The notes under the pieces: generated by a model
What the model was told of the DNA's origin: nothing
Database searches by the model: none
The model's input: only the letters and a program-made list of their open reading frames with translations
Part shown: piece after piece, positions 18,627-27,603 of the stretch
Layout: each line of letters starts with the position of its first letter
Numbering within the stretch: the stretch's first letter is position 1
NCBI RefSeq assembly: GCF_947488715.1
Contig: NZ_CANLAG010000005.1
Location: 186,001-250,000, forward strand
Direction: 5' to 3'
Source of the DNA: an uncultured Tateyamaria sp.
GTDB lineage: Bacteria; Pseudomonadota; Alphaproteobacteria; Rhodobacterales; Rhodobacteraceae
DNA length: 64,000 nucleotides
Position numbers and translations under genes: made by a program

Positions 18627-19448
18627 ATGAGTTTTGAAGCACTGGGTCCAGGCGGGCTCGACTATCTGCCGTGCAGGTATGGCAATTCCAAGGTTTTGTT
18701 CCGCGGGCCGCGACGGTCACTGGATGCGCCGTTCATCGCGTTTTTTGGCGGCACAACGACATATGGCAAGTTCATTCGGACGCCGTTTGCCGAGTTGGTG
18801 GAGTCCCGGATCGGGACGACATGCGTTAACTTTGGCAGCGTGAACGGAGGCGTGGATGTTTACGCAACCGACCCGTATCTGCGCGAGGTGACGGGCATGG
18901 CGGCGGCGACGGTGATCCAGATCACCAGCCCGCGTAACATGTCCAATCGGTTCTACCGGGTGCATCCGCGCCGCAATGACCGCTTTGTCGAGGCATCCGC
19001 GCTGCTGCGTGCGATCTATCGCGACATCGACTTTACCGAGTTCAACTTTACCAATCACATGCTCAAACGGCTGTGCCTGGTGTCGCCGGAAAGGTTCCAA
19101 CCGGTCATCGAGGAATTGCAGACGGCGTGGGTCGCGCGGATGCGTCTGGTGCTGAGCCAGATACCAGGCAAGACGATCCTGCTCTGGGCCAGCGACGTGG
19201 CCCCCGAGGATGTGGGCGAGGACATTGATGCCGATCCGGCCTTTGTCACGCGGGCGATGCTGGACAAGGTGGTGCCGATGGCCACGGATTACGTCGAGGT
19301 TGTCGCCTCGGAGGATGCCATTGAGGCGGGGACAGACGGCATGGTGTTTTCCGAAACCGAGGCACCGGCAGCGGCGCAGATGCTGGGGCTGCACGCCCAT
19401 CACGAGATATCCCGCGCGCTGGTTCCGGCCCTTGAGGCGCTGCGATGA
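18627..19448 (+). CDS. DUF6473 family protein
   Basis: A 273-residue protein matching a family common in Roseobacter-type genomes (DUF6473). It begins MSFEALGPGGLDYLPCRYGN and has FFGGTTTYGKF, VNFGSVNGGVDVYA and NMSNRFYRVHPRRNDRF. The GGTTTYGKF and N..VNGGVD segments resemble the blocks of SGNH-type hydrolases, but I cannot place a full catalytic triad. There is no signal peptide. The ATG at 18627 was preferred to a TTG at 18612. Function unknown. A strong terminator follows directly. Confidence 0.75.
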   Translation: MSFEALGPGGLDYLPCRYGNSKVLFRGPRRSLDAPFIAFFGGTTTYGKFIRTPFAELVESRIGTTCVNFGSVNGGVDVYATDPYLREVTGMAAATVIQITSPRNMSNRFYRVHPRRNDRFVEASALLRAIYRDIDFTEFNFTNHMLKRLCLVSPERFQPVIEELQTAWVARMRLVLSQIPGKTILLWASDVAPEDVGEDIDADPAFVTRAMLDKVVPMATDYVEVVASEDAIEAGTDGMVFSETEAPAAAQMLGLHAHHEISRALVPALEALR

Positions 19449-19453
19449 ATGCA

Positions 19454-19492
19454 AAAGGGCCCGCGTCGATCATGACGCGGGCCCTTTGTTTT
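19454..19492 (+). terminator. Rho-independent terminator after the DUF6473 gene
   Basis: A perfect 14-base stem (AAAGGGCCCGCGTC paired with its complement) with a 6-base loop is followed by GTTTTA. It lies in the gap before the convergent etfA and probably ends the DUF6473 transcript; its A-rich left arm may also serve the opposite strand. Confidence 0.85.
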
Positions 19493-19508
19493 ACTTGTCT
19501 CTGTGCGA

Positions 19509-20435
19509 TCAGAGTTTTTCGATCATCTCTGGTACGGCGTCGAACAGGTCAGCCACCAGACCGTAGTCTGCGACCTGGAAGATCGGCGCTTCTTCGTCCT
19601 TGTTGATGGCGACGATGACTTTGGAGTCTTTCATGCCTGCAAGGTGCTGAATGGCGCCCGAGATGCCGACGGCGACATAGAGGTCGGGTGCAACCACTTT
19701 GCCGGTTTGGCCAACCTGCCAGTCGTTCGGCGCATAGCCCGAATCGACCGCAGCACGGGATGCTCCGACGGCGGCACCCAGTTTGTCGGCCAGTTTCTCG
19801 ATCAGGGCAAAGTCGTCTTCGGACCCGACACCACGACCACCGGACACAACCACACCAGCCGATGTGAGCTCGGGGCGGTCGCTTGCGGCAACCTTGTCTT
19901 CGACCCAGGACGACAGGGCGGGATCTGCGGCGGCGGCGATGTTCTCGACCGAGGCAGAGCCACCCGTGGCCGCCGCATCGAATGTCGATGTGCGGAAGGT
20001 GATGACTTTCTTGCCGTCACCCGATTTCACGGTCTGGATCGCGTTGCCCGCATAGATCGGGCGTTCGAATGTGTTGGCGTCGACCACGGCTGTGGCGTCC
20101 GAGATCACCATCGCATCGAGCAGGGCCGCGACGCGCGGCATCACGTTCTTGGCGTCGGTGGTGGCAGGGGCGACGATGTGTTCGTAGTCACCCGCCAGCG
20201 ACACGATCAGATCGGCCACAGGCTCGGCCAGACGTTTGCCGTACACGGCGTCTTCGGCGCACAGCACCTTGGACACACCGGCGATTGTTGCGGCCTCTGC
20301 GGCGGCGGCGGCGCATGTGGCACCAGCGGCCAGCACAACAACGTCACCCAATGTGGTCGATGCCGTCACGGCCTTGGCCGTTGCGTCCATCGCCAGTTCG
20401 CCATCGTTGATTTCTGCGAGAAGTAGAACAGCCAT
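19509..20435 (-). CDS. etfA: Electron transfer flavoprotein, alpha subunit
   Basis: The 308-residue FAD-binding subunit of ETF, which takes electrons from acyl-CoA dehydrogenases and passes them to ETF:quinone oxidoreductase. The N-terminus is [14 protein letters not shown]. The C-terminal FAD domain carries [32 protein letters not shown] and [18 protein letters not shown], all diagnostic. Its start shares one base with the etfB stop (TAATG-type overlap at 20435), so the subunits are translationally coupled. It likely serves the methylsuccinyl-CoA dehydrogenase-like enzyme and other acyl-CoA dehydrogenases. Confidence 0.97.
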   Translation of the reverse strand: MAVLLLAEINDGELAMDATAKAVTASTTLGDVVVLAAGATCAAAAAEAATIAGVSKVLCAEDAVYGKRLAEPVADLIVSLAGDYEHIVAPATTDAKNVMPRVAALLDAMVISDATAVVDANTFERPIYAGNAIQTVKSGDGKKVITFRTSTFDAAATGGSASVENIAAAADPALSSWVEDKVAASDRPELTSAGVVVSGGRGVGSEDDFALIEKLADKLGAAVGASRAAVDSGYAPNDWQVGQTGKVVAPDLYVAVGISGAIQHLAGMKDSKVIVAINKDEEAPIFQVADYGLVADLFDAVPEMIEKL

Positions 20436-21193
20436 TACACAGCCCCCGCTTCTTTGAGTTTCGACACGAGTTCTTCGACCGAACCCACCTTGATGCCTGC
20501 GGCGCGTGCCTCGGGCTCTGTCGTTTTCACGATCTCAAGGCGCGGCGCTGCGTCGACGCCGTAGTCGGCGGCGGTTTTCTCATCCAAAGGCTTTTTCTTG
20601 GCCTTCATGATGTTGGGCAGCGACGCGTAGCGCGGTTCGTTCAGGCGCAGGTCGACGGTGATGACGGTGGGCATGTTGACCTCGATGGTCTGCAAACCGC
20701 CGTCCACTTCGCGTGTGACCTTGGCCTTGTCGCCTGCGATCTCGACGTCCGAGGCGAATGTGGCCTGGCTCCAGCCCATGAGGGCGGACAGCATCTGGCC
20801 GGTGGCGTTCATGTCGTTGTCGATCGCCTGCTTGCCGCACAGCACGAGGCCGGGCTGCTCTTCGTCGATGATGCCTTTGAGGATCTTGGCAACGGTTAGC
20901 GGCTCGATGTCGGTGTGGACGTCGTCGGCGGCAATCACCAGGATTGCGCGGTCGGCGCCCATCGCCAGTGCCGTGCGCAGTGTTTCCTGCGCCTGCTTGA
21001 CGCCCACCGAAACGGCGACGATTTCGTCGGCCTGACCGGCTTCTTTCAGGCGGATGGCCTGTTCGACGGCAATCTCGTCAAACGGGTTCATCGACATTTT
21101 CACATTGGCGAGATCCACACCCGATCCGTCCGCTTTGACGCGCACTTTCACGTTGTAGTCGATCACGCGTTTGACAGGCACCAGCACCTTCAT
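20435..21193 (-). CDS. etfB: Electron transfer flavoprotein, beta subunit
   Basis: The 252-residue AMP-binding subunit of ETF. It starts [19 protein letters not shown] and contains [34 protein letters not shown] and the recognition-loop region [18 protein letters not shown], the segment that docks acyl-CoA dehydrogenases. It is the first gene of the etfBA pair; a 243-base gap upstream must hold the promoter. Length and motifs are standard. Confidence 0.97.
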   Translation of the reverse strand: MKVLVPVKRVIDYNVKVRVKADGSGVDLANVKMSMNPFDEIAVEQAIRLKEAGQADEIVAVSVGVKQAQETLRTALAMGADRAILVIAADDVHTDIEPLTVAKILKGIIDEEQPGLVLCGKQAIDNDMNATGQMLSALMGWSQATFASDVEIAGDKAKVTREVDGGLQTIEVNMPTVITVDLRLNEPRYASLPNIMKAKKKPLDEKTAADYGVDAAPRLEIVKTTEPEARAAGIKVGSVEELVSKLKEAGAV

Positions 21194-21436
21194 GAACGTT
21201 CCTCTCTTCTATATTCAGACCGTCCAGAACGGCCAGATTTCGACTCATCTTCGCCAAGCGAGATAATTGGTCCCGGTTGGTTTACCCAACCCGTCGTTAC
21301 GGCAACAGGACAAAATCGTCACGTCACGCAACAACGACGCCGCGTTTGGGGTTTAAAGGGAAAGAATGTTTCCCAAGTGTGTCGCCGCACGCCGAACATG
21401 GGCAGCGTGCCGCGCGGTGTTTTGTGACCCGTTGCC

Positions 21437-22012
21437 TCAGCCGCGGTTCGCACCCGGAACCCACAACACGTCGTCCTTGCCGCCATTGTTGGCGATGCGC
21501 GCCGCCACAAAGAACCAGTCGCTGAGACGGTTGAGGTATTTCACTGCGGCGGGGTTGATCGCCTCCATCGTCGCCAGTTCCACGGCCAGACGTTCGGCAC
21601 GCCGCGCCACGGTCCGGCACACATGCAGATGCGCCGACAACGCAGACCCGCCCGGCAGGATAAAGCTGCGCAGCGGCTCAAGCTTGGCGTTCATCGCGTC
21701 GATCTCGCTTTCCAGCCGGTCCACCTGGGCATCGACCATCCGCAGGGGTTGGTATTCGACCTCGGCGTCCTTTTCCATGTCGGGGCGACATAGATCCGCT
21801 CCCAGATCGAATAGGTCGTTTTGAATGCGCCCCAGTGCGGCGTCCACATCCCCGGTGGCCGCCAATCGCGCCACCCCGAGAAAGCTGTTCAGCTCGTCCG
21901 CCGTCCCATAGGCCGTCACGCGCATCGCATGTTTGGCCACGCGCGCGCCGTTGCCCAGTGCGGTTTCACCGGCGTCGCCGGTCTTGGTATAAATCTTGCT
22001 CAGGACAACCAC
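21437..22012 (-). CDS. Cob(I)alamin adenosyltransferase, PduO type
   Basis: A 191-residue ATP:cob(I)alamin adenosyltransferase that makes adenosylcobalamin. The N-terminal signature IYTKTGDAGETALGNG and the motif TAYGTADELNSFLG are present, as are the conserved C-terminal FILPGGSALSAHLHVCRT and RLSDWFFVAARIAN segments. Adenosylcobalamin is needed by ethylmalonyl-CoA and methylmalonyl-CoA mutases, which fits the nearby carbon-assimilation genes. GTG at 22012 is the start, with GGAGG eight bases upstream, inside the end of the small membrane-protein gene four bases away. Confidence 0.94.
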   Translation of the reverse strand: MVVLSKIYTKTGDAGETALGNGARVAKHAMRVTAYGTADELNSFLGVARLAATGDVDAALGRIQNDLFDLGADLCRPDMEKDAEVEYQPLRMVDAQVDRLESEIDAMNAKLEPLRSFILPGGSALSAHLHVCRTVARRAERLAVELATMEAINPAAVKYLNRLSDWFFVAARIANNGGKDDVLWVPGANRG

Positions 22013-22016
22013 GTGC

Positions 22017-22223
22017 CTAACCTCCGTTATTGCGCAGCAGCACGTAGAGCATGATCAGCAGGACGGCCACAAATTGCGCCCCGATCCGGTAACGCATCAA
22101 CTTGTTCGAGTTTTTCTGCGCCCAGCCGGAGCCCTTGGCAAAACCGCCAAGCCCCAGCATCAACACGGCCACAACCGCAAGGCACACCAATGCGATCAGG
22201 ATAAACAGCGGGTCTTGCCCCAT
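22017..22223 (-). CDS. Twin-transmembrane small protein, HIG1-like
   Basis: A 68-residue membrane protein with two hydrophobic helices (about 6-27 and 48-63) joined by a basic loop KGSGWAQKNSNKLMRYRIGAQ, quoted here in part as NSNKLMRYRIGAQ. The pattern matches bacterial relatives of the HIG1 domain, which associates with cytochrome oxidase complexes; a respiratory assembly role is plausible but not shown. It directly precedes the cobalamin adenosyltransferase gene (four-base gap), so both are cotranscribed. Confidence 0.8.
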   Translation of the reverse strand: MGQDPLFILIALVCLAVVAVLMLGLGGFAKGSGWAQKNSNKLMRYRIGAQFVAVLLIMLYVLLRNNGG

Positions 22224-22296
22224 TCCTTCGGTCCCCTCTACCTCTGCCTAGCGCAGATGTAGCGGGCGGGCGGACAAAAGCGAACGTGTCGTTCGG

Positions 22297-23127
22297 TCAC
22301 CCCCGTGACAGCACCCAATCCAGCGCACGGGTGGGCAGGACGCGGCGCAGCGTGCCCATGATGTAGGTGGGCGTAGTCACATAATATCGCGGACGGGGGC
22401 GGGCGGCCTCAACTGCGTGCCGCAGCTTGCGCACCACCGCTTCGGGCGGCAATTCGAACGTGTCGGGGCCGTTGTCCTCATAAAGACGTTTGCGCAAACC
22501 GGTGCGGTACTGTTCGGCCCTTGGCGAGGCCTCCCAATCAATCCAGCGTTCGAAATGCGGAATGGAATTGGCGCGGATGCGGCTGGTGACAGGACCGGGT
22601 TCGATCAGCACCACGTGGATGGGTGTGTCGCGCAGCTCGATCCGCAGGGTGTCACTGAGGCCTTCAAGGGCGAACTTGGTGCTGTTGTAGGCCCCGCGCC
22701 AGGGCATCGTGACAAAGCCAAGCACCGACGAACATTGAACAATCCGACCGTGCCCCTGCGCTCGCATCACCGGGATCACGGCCCGCGTCAGCGTGTGCCA
22801 GCCAAAGAAATTCGCCTCGAAAATCGCGCGCAAGGCGTCCGTGGGCAGGTCTTCGACGGCGCCGGGCACACCGTAGGCACCATTGTTGAACAGCGCATCA
22901 AGCGTGCCACCGGTGGCGGCCAGCACGTCGGACAGGCCCTGTTCAATTGTATCGGGGGCTTCATAGTCGATCAGCGGGCTTTCAAACCCGTCCTCGATCA
23001 GGCGGTCGCAGTCGGCCTGCTTGCGGCAGGCGGCAAACACACGCCACCCCGCGTCGCGCAATCCAAGTGCCGACGCATAGCCGATGCCAGACGAACACCC
23101 GGTGATCAGTATGGATTTCTGAGGCAT
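22297..23127 (-). CDS. Short-chain dehydrogenase/reductase
   Basis: A classical SDR of 276 residues. The cofactor motif TGCSSGIGYAS (TGxxxGIG) is at the N-terminus, NNGAYG corresponds to the NNAG motif, and the catalytic pair is in AYNSTKFALEG (YxxxK) with the serine in VQCSSVLGF. No acidic residue is obvious at the NAD-selecting position, so cofactor preference is open. The ATG at 23127 was chosen; the frame extends upstream through low-quality sequence. The substrate is unknown. It lies alone between the small membrane protein and the SH3b gene. Confidence 0.88.
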   Translation of the reverse strand: MPQKSILITGCSSGIGYASALGLRDAGWRVFAACRKQADCDRLIEDGFESPLIDYEAPDTIEQGLSDVLAATGGTLDALFNNGAYGVPGAVEDLPTDALRAIFEANFFGWHTLTRAVIPVMRAQGHGRIVQCSSVLGFVTMPWRGAYNSTKFALEGLSDTLRIELRDTPIHVVLIEPGPVTSRIRANSIPHFERWIDWEASPRAEQYRTGLRKRLYEDNGPDTFELPPEAVVRKLRHAVEAARPRPRYYVTTPTYIMGTLRRVLPTRALDWVLSRG

Positions 23128-23182
23128 GGCGCATCTCCGCTTTGAACAGGCGCTGTGTAGCGCCCGCAAAGGTCGATGCCAA

Positions 23183-23791
23183 TCAGCCTTCGCTGAGAAG
23201 GAAATCCGCCATCCAGCCGACGGGGCCACCTGTGACCGGGCGCATCTTGACCCAACCCTCGCCGGGATCTTGCAGGATCTCGACCTCGGCACCGCGTGTC
23301 AGGCGCGACACGATGGAATAGCCTGTGCCAGGGCCGCCACGCACATTGACACGGTTGCCGGTGACCGACCGCACGGTGGCATCTTCATTCACTGCAGGGC
23401 GCGCGCCGGTGGCACCAAATTCGACCGGGGTGATGATCGCAGCATCGGTCACAAGGCTCGGCAGGATGATCGCTGGGGTCTCTTCGCTCAACGCTTCGGT
23501 CACAGCGGCCTCGACGGCAGGTGTCACCTTGGCCGGGGTTGTGCGCAGGGTCGGTGCGGGGCGCAAAACTTCATCCACAGCCGTCAGGTTCAGCGCAACG
23601 CGCGTGACGTTTTCGGGCACCGGCGCAGGCTCGGCGGCGACAATCACCGTCTCCAGCTTTTCTTCCTCGACGGTTACGGGGGCGTCAATGCGGGCGAGGC
23701 GTGTGGCATCAGGGTCGAAATCCGCCCCACCACTCATCTCGTAAAAGGCCCAGGCCATGAATACGAACGACACAAAAATGAACCTGGCCAT
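23183..23791 (-). CDS. SH3b domain-containing membrane-anchored protein
   Basis: A 202-residue envelope protein. An N-terminal hydrophobic stretch (residues 3-17, FIFVSFVFMAWAFY) could be a signal anchor. A long low-complexity linker rich in Ala, Pro, Thr and Val follows. The C-terminal 65 residues form a bacterial SH3 domain (GNRVNVRGGPGTGYSIVSRL, then GWVKMRPVTGGPVGWMADFL). SH3b domains often bind peptidoglycan or other envelope ligands; the specific role is unknown. It diverges from parC across 238 bases. Confidence 0.85.
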   Translation of the reverse strand: MARFIFVSFVFMAWAFYEMSGGADFDPDATRLARIDAPVTVEEEKLETVIVAAEPAPVPENVTRVALNLTAVDEVLRPAPTLRTTPAKVTPAVEAAVTEALSEETPAIILPSLVTDAAIITPVEFGATGARPAVNEDATVRSVTGNRVNVRGGPGTGYSIVSRLTRGAEVEILQDPGEGWVKMRPVTGGPVGWMADFLLSEG

Positions 23792-24029
23792 ACCAGTTAC
23801 TCCCCCAACATAGTCTCATGTGCCGCGGCAGTCGTTGATGGCACATCTATTTGTTAACAGACCGACCGATTCACATCACTGTTAAACTTCGCCCGCTTTT
23901 CCCCCTGAGCCGCCTCTGTTGTCACCGGGCAACGCGTTGTTCGGGGCCAAGCGGCGGCACAGCACGGTAACTGTGGGTAAATTGCGTTCGCGGCTTGTTC
24001 GGCCCGCACCTGCCCGCTACACAGCATCT

Positions 24030-26324
24030 ATGTCAGATCAGGCCGACACACCCAATATGGACCTATCCGAACCGTTGCGCCGCGCGCTGGGCGAACGGTA
24101 TCTGACCTATGCGCTCAGCACGATCATGCACCGAGCGTTGCCCGATGCGCGGGACGGTCTCAAACCCGTACACCGTCGGATTCTGTTCGCGATGCGGGAA
24201 TTGCGCCTGGCCTCGAACGGTGGGTTCCGGAAGTCGGCCAAGATTTCGGGCGACGTCATGGGCAATTATCACCCCCATGGCGACGCCGCGATTTACGACG
24301 CGATGGCGCGATTGGCGCAGGATTTCAATGTCCGCTACCCACTGGTCGACGGCCAGGGCAATTTTGGCAACATCGACGGCGATAACCCTGCCGCGTCGCG
24401 CTATACCGAGGCGCGGATGACGTCTGTGGCCGAGGCGTTGCTGAACGGGCTGAACGAGAACGCGGTGGATTTCCGCGAGAATTACGACGGCACGCTGACC
24501 GAACCCGCGGTGCTGCCCGCCGAATTTCCGAACCTGCTGGCCAATGGCTCCAGCGGGATCGCGGTGGGGATGGCGACGAATATCCCGCCGCACAATATCT
24601 CTGAACTCTGTGATGCCTGTCTGCACCTGATCAAAACGCCCGATGCGCGCGATGACACGCTGTTGAACTATGTGCCGGGCCCCGACTTTCCCACGGGCGG
24701 CATCATTGTCGAACCCGCTGAACAGATCGCGCAGGCCTACCGCACGGGCAAGGGCGGCTTCCGCCTGCGCTGCCGGTACGAAGTCGAGGATCTGGGCCGG
24801 GGGCAGTGGCAGATCGTTGTCACCGAGATCCCCTATCAGGTTCAGAAATCCAAGCTGATCGAAAAGCTGGCAGAGCTGATCCAGACCAAGAAAATTCCGA
24901 TTCTCGCCGATGTGCGCGACGAATCTGCTGATGACATCCGGCTGATCCTCGAACCACGATCCAAGAACGTGGCACCCGAGGTGCTGATGGGGATGCTGTA
25001 CCGCAATTCCGATCTTGAGGTCCGGTTCAGCCTGAACCTCAACGTGCTGATCGACGGGGTTACACCCAAGGTCTGCTCGATGAAGGAAGTGCTGCGCGCC
25101 TTCCTCGATTTCCGCCGCGAGGTTCTGATCCGCCGCAGCCATCACCGGATGGAAAAGATCGACCACCGCCTCGAGGTGCTCGAAGGGCTGATCGTCGCCT
25201 TTCTCAACCTCGACCGCGTGATCGACATTATCCGTTATGACGACGAACCCAAGGCCGCGCTGATGCGCGAGGATTGGGGCAAGGATCATGCGCGCGCCAT
25301 GTCCGGGGCCGACTATGTGGGTCCACCACCGGGTGACGGTGAACTCAGCGATGTGCAGGCCGAGGCGATCCTGAACATGCGCCTGCGCAGCCTGCGCCGT
25401 CTCGAAGAGATCGAGCTGTTGCGCGAACAGGCCGCATTGATGGAAGAACGCGCCGGTCTTGAGGACCTGCTCGAAAGCGACGACCTGCAATGGCGCACGA
25501 TTGCTGACCAGTTGCGCGAGACCAAAAAGACCTTTGGCAAGGACTATGCCGGTGGCGCGCGGCGCACGACCTTTGCCGATGCGGGCGAGATCGAAGACGT
25601 CCCGCTTGAGGCGATGATCGACCGCGAACCGATCACCGTGGTGTGCAGCCAGATGGGCTGGATCCGCGCGATGACGGGCCATATCGACCTGGGCCGCGAG
25701 CTCAAGTTCAAGGATGGTGACGGCCCGCGCTTTATCTTCCACGCCGAGACGACGGACCGGTTGATCGTGGTGGGCACGAATGGGCGGTTTTATACCCTGT
25801 CCGCCTCGAACCTGCCCGGCGGGCGGGGCATGGGCGAGCCGTTGCGCCTGATGGTCGACCTGCCCAACGAGGTTCAGATACATTCCCTGCTGACGCACAA
25901 GCCGGGTCGCAAGCTGTTGGTGGCGTCGACGGCGGGCGATGGCTTTGTCGTGCCCGAAGACGATGTGATCGCCCAGACCCGCACCGGCAAACAGGTGCTG
26001 AACGTGCGCGGCGACGTCCAGATGGCCGTGTGTCGACCTGTCGATGGCGACGCCGTGGCCGTGGTGGGCGAGAACCGCAAGGTGCTGGTGTTCCTGCTGG
26101 ACGAACTGCCCGAGATGGGCCGTGGCAAAGGCGTGCGCCTGCAAAAGTACAAGGACGGGGGTCTGAGCGATGCAACCACCTTCACCCTGGCAGAAGGGCT
26201 CAGCTGGCGCGACCCAGCCGGACGGACCCGAACCGAAACCCAGCTCGCCGAGTGGCGCGGAAAACGGGCCGCAACCGGGCGCATGGCCCCCAGGGGCTTC
26301 CCACGCGACAACAAGTTCACCTGA
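24030..26324 (+). CDS. parC: DNA topoisomerase IV subunit A
   Basis: ParC is the DNA-cutting subunit of topoisomerase IV, which separates replicated chromosomes. The 764-residue protein has KPVHRRILFAM, the catalytic tyrosine Y125 in AASRYTEARM, and the beta-pinwheel C-terminal domain. The quinolone-determining segment reads HPHGDAAIYDAM: Ala (A86) stands where E. coli has Ser80, and D90 where it has Glu84. The ATG at 24030 begins the recognisable N-terminus; 37 extra upstream residues of open frame are not family-like. parE is not adjacent. The 3' end overlaps the probable start of the DUF898 gene by 155 bases. Confidence 0.96.
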   Translation: MSDQADTPNMDLSEPLRRALGERYLTYALSTIMHRALPDARDGLKPVHRRILFAMRELRLASNGGFRKSAKISGDVMGNYHPHGDAAIYDAMARLAQDFNVRYPLVDGQGNFGNIDGDNPAASRYTEARMTSVAEALLNGLNENAVDFRENYDGTLTEPAVLPAEFPNLLANGSSGIAVGMATNIPPHNISELCDACLHLIKTPDARDDTLLNYVPGPDFPTGGIIVEPAEQIAQAYRTGKGGFRLRCRYEVEDLGRGQWQIVVTEIPYQVQKSKLIEKLAELIQTKKIPILADVRDESADDIRLILEPRSKNVAPEVLMGMLYRNSDLEVRFSLNLNVLIDGVTPKVCSMKEVLRAFLDFRREVLIRRSHHRMEKIDHRLEVLEGLIVAFLNLDRVIDIIRYDDEPKAALMREDWGKDHARAMSGADYVGPPPGDGELSDVQAEAILNMRLRSLRRLEEIELLREQAALMEERAGLEDLLESDDLQWRTIADQLRETKKTFGKDYAGGARRTTFADAGEIEDVPLEAMIDREPITVVCSQMGWIRAMTGHIDLGRELKFKDGDGPRFIFHAETTDRLIVVGTNGRFYTLSASNLPGGRGMGEPLRLMVDLPNEVQIHSLLTHKPGRKLLVASTAGDGFVVPEDDVIAQTRTGKQVLNVRGDVQMAVCRPVDGDAVAVVGENRKVLVFLLDELPEMGRGKGVRLQKYKDGGLSDATTFTLAEGLSWRDPAGRTRTETQLAEWRGKRAATGRMAPRGFPRDNKFT

Positions 26325-27603
26325 CGGAGCGCTGACCGTTGGTTTCACCGGGCGCAAGGGCGCGGTGTTCTGGCTGGCGCTCAAGCTGGGGTTTTGGTCG
26401 ATCCTGACCCTGGGTTTTTATCGCTTCTGGATGAAAACCCGCCTGCGCCGCTATTTCTGGTCATCCATCCGTCCCGGCGGACACCCTATGGAATATGTGG
26501 GCGACCCTTGGGAAAAGCTGTTGGGCTTCTTCATCGCGGTGGTGATCCTGACCTTTTACATCGGTGTGGTGAACCTGCTGCTGATGTTTGTCAGCTTTTC
26601 ACTGTTTGACGGCAATTTCGCGGGCTACCTCCTCAGCTTTATCGGGGTGATCCCACTGTGGTTCTATGCCCGATACCGTGCGCGCCGTTACGTGCTGGGA
26701 CGCACCCGCTGGCGCGGTGTACGCTTTGGGTTGGAACCGGGGGCGTGGGGCTATGCGGGGCGCGCGTGCCTGCACTGGGCGCTGACCCTCTGCACCGCCG
26801 GGCTGTTGTGGCCGCGCATGACGTTCCTGCTGGAGAAATACCGCACGGACCGAACCTTCTTTGGATCTGCGCGCCTCACCCAAGAGGGGCATTGGACCAT
26901 GCTCTACCGGCCTTTGATGCCACTGATACTGGTCGTCGCGGCCTGTGGTCTGTGGACGCTGTGGGTTATGGTGTTGCACCCGATTGGACCCGCCTTTGAC
27001 CTGTTTGTGCGGGGCTTTATCGCCGGGGCGACGGGCACCACGCCAGACCTGGAAGGCGTGGGAACCGACCCGACGGTGGGGCTGTGGCGGATGTGGCTGA
27101 TGCTGCCGCTGTCCTTTGGTCTCTACTACGGGGTGGTGCACTATATCTTTGGCGCGCGCCGCATGATGGCCGATCACAAGACTGCGCCGGGCATTACCTT
27201 CGCTTCCAGCTTGCGGACGGGCCGCGTGGCCTGGATCTATGCGGGTGGCACGATACTGGCCTATCTGGTGCTGGTCCTCGGCATAATCCTGATCATGCTG
27301 CTCATGATGCCGGTTCTGGGCGCGTCCATTCTCAGCCAGATGGGCGGCGTGGATGTCGGAGCGTTCTCGACTGTGCCGCGCTGGCTGTCGATCCTGATGT
27401 CTGTCGTGCTGTATTTCGCGGTCTTTCTGATGTGGTCAGTGGTCTACAACACCTTTGTGACCTTTCCGCTGATGCGCCACATGGCGTCCACCCTGTCACT
27501 GCCGACCCACGATGGGCTGGCTGATGTCAGCCAACGCGCCCGTGACGAATTTGCCGAGGCCGAAGGCTTTGCCGAGGCGCTGGATCTGGGGGCCGCCATA
27601 TGA
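26170..27603 (+). CDS. DUF898 (YjgN-type) integral membrane protein
   Basis: A membrane protein with a DUF898 domain from about residue 57 onward (VGFTGRKGAVFWLALKLGF), the LTLGFYRFWMKTRLRRYFW motif (19 residues) and about eight hydrophobic segments in 477 residues. The only ATG/GTG/TTG upstream of the domain in frame is 26170, inside parC, giving a 55-residue Pro/Ser/Gly-rich leader; AAGGACGGGGG lies before it. A CTG at 26332 would give a start close to the domain but is non-standard. The next gene, an M48 peptidase, overlaps the stop by four bases (ATGA); DUF898 and M48 genes often pair. Function unknown. Confidence 0.8.
   Translation: MQPPSPWQKGSAGATQPDGPEPKPSSPSGAENGPQPGAWPPGASHATTSSPDGALTVGFTGRKGAVFWLALKLGFWSILTLGFYRFWMKTRLRRYFWSSIRPGGHPMEYVGDPWEKLLGFFIAVVILTFYIGVVNLLLMFVSFSLFDGNFAGYLLSFIGVIPLWFYARYRARRYVLGRTRWRGVRFGLEPGAWGYAGRACLHWALTLCTAGLLWPRMTFLLEKYRTDRTFFGSARLTQEGHWTMLYRPLMPLILVVAACGLWTLWVMVLHPIGPAFDLFVRGFIAGATGTTPDLEGVGTDPTVGLWRMWLMLPLSFGLYYGVVHYIFGARRMMADHKTAPGITFASSLRTGRVAWIYAGGTILAYLVLVLGIILIMLLMMPVLGASILSQMGGVDVGAFSTVPRWLSILMSVVLYFAVFLMWSVVYNTFVTFPLMRHMASTLSLPTHDGLADVSQRARDEFAEAEGFAEALDLGAAI

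Noticed and set aside
24063-26384. A 773-codon open frame antisense to parC
   Set aside because: An antisense shadow of a biased gene; its product has no recognisable domain.
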